A stretch of 64,000 nt of DNA from Nocardia aurantia (GTDB lineage: Bacteria; Actinomycetota; Actinomycetes; Mycobacteriales; Mycobacteriaceae): contig NZ_WEGI01000008.1 of assembly GCF_009604425.1 (NCBI RefSeq), positions 372,001-436,000 on the forward strand, written 5' to 3'. The notes under the pieces are model-generated. The model was not told the origin of the DNA and did no database searches. It saw only the letters and a program-made list of their open reading frames with translations. The position numbers were made by a program, and so were the translations under genes. This document shows, in pieces, positions 58,713 through 64,000 of the stretch (position 1 is the first letter of the stretch; each line of letters starts with the position of its first letter).

Positions 58713-59600
58713 ATGCCGGATCCGCTGGATCTGCTGCACTTGCGCACGTTGGTGACCATCGCGGAGACCGGGGGCTTCCGGCGCGCCGCGGCCGCTCTGC
58801 ATCTGAGCCAGCCCACCGTCAGCCAGCACATCCGCCTGCTGGAACGGCGACTCGACTGCGTGCTGATCGAGAAGGGAAGTCGCACAGCGAGATTCACCCC
58901 GGCGGGGGAGTGGCTGGTGGCCGAGTCGCGCCGGCTGCTCGCCGCTCAGGGCGAGGTCCTCGCCCGGTTCGCCCGATCACCGAAGTTGCAGATGACCATC
59001 GGCTCGACCGAACACGCCGCCGCCGGGCTGCTGGCCGACCTGCTCGGTGTGCTGCGCGCGGCCTACCCCGAGGCGAACCTGCACTTCCGGATCGACCGAT
59101 CCGCCACCCTGGCCGACGCGGTCCTGAAGGGTGCGCTGGACCTGGTGCTCGTCCTCGGCGGCAACACCGCCGAACCGATCGGGACCGAGGTGGCCGCGCT
59201 GGCCCTGCACTGGTTCGCCGCCCGCGGCTGGCAGGTGCCGCCGCCACCCGGGCCGATACCGCTGGTGGCGTTCGCCGAGCCCTGCGGCCTGCGCAAACTG
59301 GCGGTGCGCATCCTCGGTGAGCGCGGCTACGAGGTGTCGGTGACCGCCGAATCCGGCAACCTGGACGGCCTGCTGGCGGCGGCCGGAGCGGGTTTCGGAG
59401 TGGCCCTGCTGCCGTATCTGTCGGCGGTGCCGTGCGAACTCGACCGGATCGTCACGCTGCCACCGGCCGGCGCGGTCGACGTCCGCCTGATCGCGCGGCG
59501 CGGACTCGCCGACCACATCGAGAGCACCGCGGTCCGAGCCGTCACCGCGCACTATCGATCGATCGCCATCGACGACGGGCTGTCCACCGCACAGCAGTAG
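58713..59600 (+). CDS. LysR-family transcriptional regulator next to the PKS
   Basis: A 295-residue LysR regulator. The N-terminal helix-turn-helix is DLLHLRTLVTIAETGGFRRAAAALHLSQPTVSQHIRLLERRLDCVLIEKGSRTARFTPAGEWLV. The ligand domain begins about residue 90 (LQMTIGSTEHAAAGLLADLLGVLRAAYPEANLHFRI) and contains SGNLDGLLAAAGAGFGVALLPYLSA, the usual effector-domain helix. The ATG at 58713 opens the canonical start; the 50-residue upstream extension is not LysR-like. It is divergent from the PKS operon and is its most likely pathway regulator. It leads into a cupin gene 37 bp downstream. Confidence 0.92.
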   Translation: MPDPLDLLHLRTLVTIAETGGFRRAAAALHLSQPTVSQHIRLLERRLDCVLIEKGSRTARFTPAGEWLVAESRRLLAAQGEVLARFARSPKLQMTIGSTEHAAAGLLADLLGVLRAAYPEANLHFRIDRSATLADAVLKGALDLVLVLGGNTAEPIGTEVAALALHWFAARGWQVPPPPGPIPLVAFAEPCGLRKLAVRILGERGYEVSVTAESGNLDGLLAAAGAGFGVALLPYLSAVPCELDRIVTLPPAGAVDVRLIARRGLADHIESTAVRAVTAHYRSIAIDDGLSTAQQ

Positions 59601-59637
59601 CGGGGACGGCATCCGCCGCCCTTCGAAAGGATTCGTG

Positions 59638-60126
59638 ATGACCGCTGAACCATCGCCGCACACCGACTGGCGACACCACGGGGTACGCGTCGTCACCTCG
59701 CGCCAACTGGATGTGAACACCCCGCAGACCCCCGGAATGAACCGCGCGGCCGCCATCGACGCCGCCCGCGTCGGCGCCCAGCGCCTCTGGGCCGGCACGG
59801 TGACGATCCATCCCGACGCGAAAACCGGTGCGCACCATCACGGCTCCCTCGAGAGCGTGATCTACGTGGTGCGCGGCCGGGCGCGGATGCGCTGGGGTGC
59901 ACGGCTCGAATTCGTCGCCGAGGCCGAACCCGGCGACTTCATCTTCGTCCCGCCGTACGTCCCGCATCAGGAAATCAACGCCAGCACAGACGAACCGCTG
60001 GAATGCGTGCTGGTGCGCAGCGGCGGCGAAGCCGTCGTCGTCGCGCTCGATATCGAACCGGTCGAACACCCGGACACCGTGCACTGGATCGATCCGCTAC
60101 ACCAGGAGCCCTTGTCCGGCAAGTGA
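59638..60126 (+). CDS. Cupin-domain protein with a His-rich metal site
   Basis: A 162-residue single-domain cupin. TGAHHHGSLESVIYVVRGRARMRWG is the first cupin motif, with three consecutive His and a Glu as metal ligands, and EPGDFIFVPPYVPHQEINAS is the second motif with the last His. Members act as dioxygenases, isomerases or sensors. GAAAGG precedes the ATG at 59638, with a GTG immediately before it in frame. It follows the LysR gene by 37 bp in what is likely one transcript and could modify the polyketide or its precursor; substrate not predictable. Confidence 0.85.
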   Translation: MTAEPSPHTDWRHHGVRVVTSRQLDVNTPQTPGMNRAAAIDAARVGAQRLWAGTVTIHPDAKTGAHHHGSLESVIYVVRGRARMRWGARLEFVAEAEPGDFIFVPPYVPHQEINASTDEPLECVLVRSGGEAVVVALDIEPVEHPDTVHWIDPLHQEPLSGK

Positions 60127-60148
60127 TTTCGACACAACCACACACGTC

Positions 60149-60169
60149 CCGCGGCCCCACCGGCCGCGG
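60149..60169 (+). terminator. GC-rich hairpin after the cupin gene
   Basis: CCGCGGCC-N5-GGCCGCGG is a perfect 8-bp stem, directly followed by a second one (GGTCGG-A-CCGACC, 60168-60180). No U-run follows, as is common for actinobacterial hairpin terminators. Confidence 0.55.
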
Positions 60170-60203
60170 TCGGACCGACCCGGCACCGAGATGCCGGATC
60201 GCC

Positions 60204-60227
60204 GGGCACCGAAAGGCAGCGGTGCCC
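60204..60227 (+). other. Hairpin in the leader of the secreted glycine-rich protein
   Basis: GGGCACCG-N8-CGGTGCCC is a perfect 8-bp stem followed by CTT, ending 23 bp before the next ATG. It could end transcription from the cupin side or shape the leader of the following gene. Confidence 0.4.
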
Positions 60228-60250
60228 CTTGACACGGAAAGTGAACACAG

Positions 60251-61024
60251 ATGAGGAAATTCACTGCGTACGCGGTGCTGATGGCCGGTGCCCTGATCGT
60301 CGCGAGCGGCACCTCGAATGCCGGCCCGGCCGATCCGGATCACCGGGCGGTGGAGCTGAACGGCATTCACTTCACGGTCGACCGCCAGGGCGACGCGGTC
60401 GTGCTGGCGTCCCCCGACGGCCTCTTCGAAACCGTCGGCGACAGTGTCGTAATCCGCGATCCGGCAGGCAATTTCAACGATTCCCTGCCGCTGTCGTACC
60501 GCCGCGACGATCAGGTCTACCCGATCGCGGCCGAGATCGGCGACCACAGTGTGCGATTCACCCCGGCTTCGACCGGCGGGCACACGGTCGCCGATCCGAT
60601 CACCCCCGCGGACATCGCCCGCGGACAGGAACTCGGCTCCGCCACCGCCGTGGCCGAGTCGTTCACCCCACGCGATCAGACCGCGCTGGGCATGTTCGCC
60701 TCACGGGTCGGAATCGGCTCGGTCGTGGGCGCGGTGATCGGCGCGATCGTCGGCGCCGGTCTCGGCTGTGTCGCCGGCGCCGCTGTCGGCTCGGTATCCG
60801 TGGCCGTCGCCACGCTGCTCGGCGGCGTGCTCCCCGGCGCGGTGGTCGGCTGCGTCGCCGGTGTCGCGACGGTCGGCACCGTCGGCACCCTCGCCGGCAG
60901 CGCCCTGGTCGCGGGCCCGATCCTGTTGTGGTCGGCGTACCAGTACTTCTCGACGATCCTCGCACCGTGCGCCGCACCCGGCACGTACTGCGTGGATCCG
61001 GCCGCACCGGCCGGAGCGAAATAA
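60251..61024 (+). CDS. Secreted protein with a C-terminal glycine-zipper membrane region
   Basis: A 257-residue exported protein. The signal peptide is KFTAYAVLMAGALIVASGTSNAG. Residues about 30-140 are a beta-rich domain (VELNGIHFTVDRQGDAVVLASPDG, GDSVVIRDPAGN). From about 150, VGIGSVVGAVIGAIVGAGLGCVAGAAVGSVSVAVATLLGGVLPGAVVGCVAGVATVGTVGTLAGSALVAGPILLW is a long small-residue hydrophobic stretch with GxxxG repeats, resembling glycine-zipper pore or membrane-inserting segments; two Cys follow near the end. Proteins of this two-part design are frequent in Nocardia and often have no assigned role. It converges on the transglutaminase-like gene, with a shared hairpin terminator between. Confidence 0.75.
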   Translation: MRKFTAYAVLMAGALIVASGTSNAGPADPDHRAVELNGIHFTVDRQGDAVVLASPDGLFETVGDSVVIRDPAGNFNDSLPLSYRRDDQVYPIAAEIGDHSVRFTPASTGGHTVADPITPADIARGQELGSATAVAESFTPRDQTALGMFASRVGIGSVVGAVIGAIVGAGLGCVAGAAVGSVSVAVATLLGGVLPGAVVGCVAGVATVGTVGTLAGSALVAGPILLWSAYQYFSTILAPCAAPGTYCVDPAAPAGAK

Positions 61025-61035
61025 CCCCGGTTCCG

Positions 61036-61075
61036 TAGCGGAGGGCGCGCGGGTTCACCGCCCGCCCGTCCGCTA
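61036..61075. terminator. Bidirectional hairpin between convergent genes
   Basis: TAGCGGA (61036-61042) pairs with TCCGCTA (61069-61075), and the interior GGGCG...CGCCC continues the stem with minor breaks. It lies exactly in the 55-bp gap between the two stop codons. Confidence 0.75.
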
Positions 61076-61079
61076 GGTG

Positions 61080-61880
61080 TCACCAGATCGAGATCCAGTC
61101 GTCGCCGTTGTCGAGGAGTGCCGGGCTGTCGGCCGACGCCGTGACGCTCATGCCGGTGAGTGTGATGTTGCCGCCGTGGTTGTCGAGGAAGGCGACGTCG
61201 GAAGCGTCGCGGCCGGTGGCGATCCGGACCATGGTCAGCCGTGGGGCCAAACGGGTGGCGTCGATGGCACGCCAGATGCCGTCCTGGTAGAACTCGGCGA
61301 CGGCGTGGAAGTCCATCGGGACACATTCCGGAGCGTAGACGGCCACCAGCCGGGCCGGGACATTCAGTGCCCGCAGCAGCGCGACGACCAGATGGGCGAA
61401 ATCGCGGCACACGCCCGCGCCGGAGAGCAACGTCTCCACGGCGCCGTCGATGGGCTCGCTGCTCCCCGCGACGTAACTGATCCGGGACCGGACCCAATTC
61501 GACACCGCCACCGGCAGATCCGCGCTGGCGACGGCACCGAATTCGGCGGCCGCGAAACCGAGGAATTTGTCCGATTCGGCGTAGCGGCTGGGCCGGAGAT
61601 AGACCGACAGGTCATAGCCGGAGGCGGGCACGGCGAACGCGTTGCCGTACACGGCCGCATCGTAGCGGACCCGCAAACTCCCACTGCCGCAATCGATCTT
61701 GTGTATGCGAGTACCGTGCGGCCCGAGGATTTCCTCTGGATCGATGGATCTGCCGTCGAGTTCGAACGACAAGGTCTCGGCCACCTCGAGCCCCTCTTGC
61801 CGAGCGACGGTGATCTGGAATTCGAGTACGGCGGGAGCATGGATCTCGACGTCCAGACTGGCCGACACATCACGCTTCAC
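61080..61880 (-). CDS. Transglutaminase-like cysteine hydrolase family protein
   Basis: A 266-residue cytoplasmic protein of the transglutaminase-like superfamily. The N-terminal beta domain starts VSASLDVEIHAPAVLEFQITVARQ. The catalytic core is GAGVCRDFAHLVVALLRALNVPARLVAVYAP with the nucleophilic Cys, then DFHAVAEFYQDGIWRAIDAT with His and Asp of the triad, all in the correct order. Bacterial members usually act as peptidases or amidases. The GTG at 61880 gives the expected start; no ATG is in frame. It is divergent from the PNPOx-like gene, sharing a 126-bp gap. Confidence 0.85.
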   Translation of the reverse strand: MKRDVSASLDVEIHAPAVLEFQITVARQEGLEVAETLSFELDGRSIDPEEILGPHGTRIHKIDCGSGSLRVRYDAAVYGNAFAVPASGYDLSVYLRPSRYAESDKFLGFAAAEFGAVASADLPVAVSNWVRSRISYVAGSSEPIDGAVETLLSGAGVCRDFAHLVVALLRALNVPARLVAVYAPECVPMDFHAVAEFYQDGIWRAIDATRLAPRLTMVRIATGRDASDVAFLDNHGGNITLTGMSVTASADSPALLDNGDDWISIW

Positions 61881-62006
61881 CCTGTGATCGTGCCGCGAAA
61901 CCCGGTCATGCGCTCGGTGAGCCGTTCGTTCCGGCCACCGAGAGTCCCGCGATGAGTTCGTCCGGCCGGAGTCGTCTACCCGTGTAGACCACGGAAAGGA
62001 TGACCG

Positions 62007-62537
62007 ATGAAAGCCAAGAATCTCGACGACTCCAACGGGATGCAGATCCAGAACTGGGACAGCGTCACGGCGGTACTCGGCCGCGATATCGATCAGGCAC
62101 CGGAAAGCGGTGGACCTACGCGGCACACGACCTGGCTCACCACCATCAACGCCGACGGAACCCCACATGTCACCGCTGTCGGCGCGGTATGGGTCGACGG
62201 CACGTACTGGTTCCAAACAGGGGACGCCACCCAGAAGGGTAAGAACGTCGCACGCGACCCGCGCTGCTCGATGAGTGTCTCGGCGAACGAATTCGATCTC
62301 GTCGTCAACGGGACGGCCGAGAAGATCTCCGACCCCGCCACGGTCGGACGCATCGCGGCTGTCTGGGCCGAGGGCGGCTGGCCGTGCGAAGTGGACGAGT
62401 CCGGGACGGGGCTGACGGCCCCGTTCAACGCGCCCGCGACCGGTCCGGCGCCGTGGTACGTCTACCGGATCAATCCCCGGTCGGCGGTGTCGGTGTCCAC
62501 CGTCGCACCCGGCGGCACCACCCGCTGGACGTTCTAG
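62007..62537 (+). CDS. PNPOx-like split-barrel flavin/F420-binding protein
   Basis: A 176-residue protein of the pyridoxamine-5-phosphate-oxidase-like superfamily. TTWLTTINADGTPHVTAVGAVWVDGTYWFQTGDATQKGKNVARDPRCSMSVSANEFDLVVNGTAEKISD is the characteristic split-barrel sequence in which T..K..N contacts the cofactor phosphate. The C-terminal region has WYVYRINPRSAVSVSTVAPGGTTRWTF. Actinobacterial homologues use FMN or F420; the reaction here is unknown. GAAAGG lies upstream of the ATG. A hairpin with a T-rich tail follows at 62667. Confidence 0.88.
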   Translation: MKAKNLDDSNGMQIQNWDSVTAVLGRDIDQAPESGGPTRHTTWLTTINADGTPHVTAVGAVWVDGTYWFQTGDATQKGKNVARDPRCSMSVSANEFDLVVNGTAEKISDPATVGRIAAVWAEGGWPCEVDESGTGLTAPFNAPATGPAPWYVYRINPRSAVSVSTVAPGGTTRWTF

Positions 62538-62666
62538 GCGGGACGGCATTCGACTCGGCTGAAATCGACCACGTTTTCGCAAGAAGGGCCGGTGGGTCCA
62601 GACGGTGAGTGTGGCCAGGGCCGGCAGCCTGGGGTTTCGATGATTCCGAACGAATCCGATCCGGTC

Positions 62667-62684
62667 CTCCCGGTGATCCGGGAG
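62667..62684 (+). terminator. Hairpin terminator after the PNPOx-like gene
   Basis: CTCCCGG-TGAT-CCGGGAG is a perfect 7-bp stem followed by CGTCTTGTTG. A second small stem (CCGGCG-CGG-CGCCGG, 62700-62714) lies between it and the convergent quinone-reductase stop and may serve that gene. Confidence 0.65.
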
Positions 62685-62727
62685 CGTCTTGTTGCTCGGC
62701 CGGCGCGGCGCCGGCACCCGGCGGCGG

Positions 62728-63507
62728 TCAGCCACGCACGTGCAACCCGAAGCCGGTGCGGCCGGTGGGTTCCAGTCCTTGCCTGAGGTGTAGCGAGGGG
62801 ATGTCGTAGTCGCCGAAGTTCTGCCGGCGGAACGGGATGGGCTCGGTCGACTCCAGGGTGAGCAGTCGCTGTACCCAAGCCTTGGCGACGTCGGGATAGT
62901 CGTGGTCGGTCATCCGGTCGGTGCCGTACAGCACGAACGGCGGCAGCACCTCGATTCCGGGGAAGAAGAGGATGCCGTGCTGGATCGGGAACAGCAGGTC
63001 CTCGATGGGGCCGTTGATACCGCGAGCGGCGTAGTGCGACTCCGGGCCGCCGGCTGTCACCGACAGCAGCGCCTTCCGGCCGGCGAGGGTGCCTTCGCCG
63101 TAGCGCTCGCCGTATCTGATGTCGCTGTGTTCGCCGACTCCATAGGCGAAGTGGAGGGTGAACACTCGGTCGACCCAGCCCTTGAGAATCGCGGGCATCG
63201 CGTACCACCACAGCGGGAACTGCAAGATGATCGTGTCGGCCCACAGCAGTTTTTCCTGTTCGGCGAGGACGTCCGGGGTGAGGGTCCCCGCGTCGAAGGC
63301 CCGGCCCGACTCCGCCGCTACTCTGAGTGGATCGGAGACGTCGGGCCCGTAGTCGGCGGCGTCCACGACGGCCTTCCAGTTCATCGCGTACAGATCGCTC
63401 ACCTGTACCTCGTGCCCGGCCGCCGCCAGTGTGGACACCGCGAGGTCCTTCAGCGAGCTGTTCAGCGACTTGGGCTCCGGGTGGGCGTAGACGATCAGCG
63501 TCTTCAT
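62728..63507 (-). CDS. NAD(P)H quinone reductase-like flavoprotein (Flavodoxin_2, NQO1/MdaB-like)
   Basis: A 259-residue flavodoxin-fold reductase. It starts MKTLIVYAHPEPKSLNSSLKDLAVSTLAAAGHEVQVSDLYAMNW, continues WADTIILQFPLWWYAMPAILKGWVDRVFTLHFAYG, which is the FMN/FAD loop of this family, and KALLSVTAGGPESHYAARGINGPIEDLLFPIQHGILFFPGIEVLPPFVLYG near the end. It likely reduces quinones or azo compounds by two electrons. The divergent XRE-type regulator 139 bp away is a usual neighbour of such genes and may control it. Confidence 0.92.
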   Translation of the reverse strand: MKTLIVYAHPEPKSLNSSLKDLAVSTLAAAGHEVQVSDLYAMNWKAVVDAADYGPDVSDPLRVAAESGRAFDAGTLTPDVLAEQEKLLWADTIILQFPLWWYAMPAILKGWVDRVFTLHFAYGVGEHSDIRYGERYGEGTLAGRKALLSVTAGGPESHYAARGINGPIEDLLFPIQHGILFFPGIEVLPPFVLYGTDRMTDHDYPDVAKAWVQRLLTLESTEPIPFRRQNFGDYDIPSLHLRQGLEPTGRTGFGLHVRG

Positions 63508-63645
63508 CAGAACTCCTTCGGATCGAATGCCCTCATCCTGGGCGTCGCGGCACCCGGCTGTTCAGGGGCGCGTTGTCCGTCGGACCGGCCTTCCTGGTAA
63601 TGGCAGGCCCACCTTCGCCGGTGCCGCTACGGCCATACTGGCGAT

Positions 63646-64000
63646 ATGGACGATCTCGCGGGCTTCCTGCGGACCCGGCGTTCCCGGGTCGACCCGGCTG
63701 CGGTGGGCATTCCCGCGGAACGACACCGCCGGGTCGACGGACTGCGCCGCGAAGAGGTCGCGCACCTGTCCGGAGTCAGTGTCGACTACTACGTGCGCCT
63801 CGAGCAGGGCCGCGCGACTCAGCCCTCCGAGCAAGTCCTCGACGCGCTCGCCCGCGTCCTCGGCCTCGACGAGACCGAACGTGGTCACCTCTACCGGCTC
63901 GCGCGGCAGCGCCGGCGCCGCGCGAAGGCGCCGGACGGGCGGGTCCGGCCGGAGTTGCTGCGGGTACTCGGCCTCGTCACCGACGCGCCCGCGATGATCA
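63646..64000 (+). CDS. XRE-family regulator (MmyB-like), cut by the window end
   Basis: The first 118 residues of a transcription factor. The helix-turn-helix is REEVAHLSGVSVDYYVRLEQGRATQPSEQVLDALARVLGLDETERGHLYRLARQ, the standard form of actinobacterial XRE proteins with a C-terminal MmyB-like PAS/ligand domain, which begins here at VRPELLRVLGLVTDAPAMI and is cut off. The ATG at 63646 is chosen from the typical start DLAGFLRTRRSRV. It is divergent from the quinone-reductase gene and is its probable regulator. Confidence 0.9.
   Translation, partial: MDDLAGFLRTRRSRVDPAAVGIPAERHRRVDGLRREEVAHLSGVSVDYYVRLEQGRATQPSEQVLDALARVLGLDETERGHLYRLARQRRRRAKAPDGRVRPELLRVLGLVTDAPAMI

Overview
The window is high-GC actinobacterial DNA. 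Several features point to a mycolic-acid-producing member of the Mycobacteriales, most likely Nocardia or a close relative. They are a DUF3558 lipoprotein, an antigen-85-like mycolyltransferase/esterase, a DDN-like deazaflavin (F420) oxidoreductase, tandem MpaB/DUF2236 oxygenases, and a sequence matching the KstR operator consensus. This placement is inferred from gene content. No rRNA, tRNA, CRISPR array or insertion sequence was recognised.

Positions 1-13.9 kb hold ordinary accessory metabolism: a cell-envelope lipoprotein with a helical partner, a secreted DUF3089 hydrolase, two MpaB-family oxygenases beside a convergent FadR-type regulator, an APH-fold protein, a small secreted protein, a MOSC-flavodoxin reductase-[2Fe-2S] fusion, an aldehyde dehydrogenase divergent from a DUF385/thioesterase/amidase series, and a KstR-like site between them.

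Positions 13.9-20.8 kb are the least conventional part. Two genes overlapping by 4 bp encode a protein of about 1,800 residues, with a STAND-like ATPase core and a second degenerate ATPase-like module, and a 387-residue protein ending in a HEPN RNase-type motif (R-N-x3-H). They follow a perfect inverted repeat and abut what looks like the decayed 3' end of a TetR-family gene. This is a candidate NTPase/HEPN conflict (defence) system.

Positions 21-28.3 kb hold three TetR-type regulators, each with visible palindromic operators, next to a ketopantoate-reductase-like enzyme, a quinone-oxidoreductase-like MDR enzyme and a BCP-type peroxiredoxin. A GAF protein, TesB and a mycolyltransferase-like esterase are also here. 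Positions 28.6-35.1 kb are an oligopeptide/nickel-type ABC importer whose genes overlap by 4-8 bp and lead directly into an SDR dehydrogenase, with a SnoaL-like protein just downstream. A strong bidirectional hairpin terminator closes this block.

Positions 35.2-58.3 kb encode a compact, apparently complete modular type I PKS on the minus strand: KSQ-AT-ACP / KS-AT-KR-ACP, then KS-AT-DH-KR-ACP / KS-AT(methylmalonyl)-ACP, then KS-AT-DH-KR-ACP-TE. Read collinearly it makes a pentaketide, predicted as 9-hydroxy-4-methyl-5-oxodeca-2,6-dienoate or its 10-membered lactone. The first PKS gene carries three unrelated in-frame tandem-repeat tracts. A divergent LysR regulator and a cupin share its 409-bp intergenic region. 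The window ends with a secreted glycine-zipper protein, a transglutaminase-like protein, a PNPOx-like flavoprotein, an NQO1/MdaB-like quinone reductase and a divergent XRE regulator cut by the window edge.
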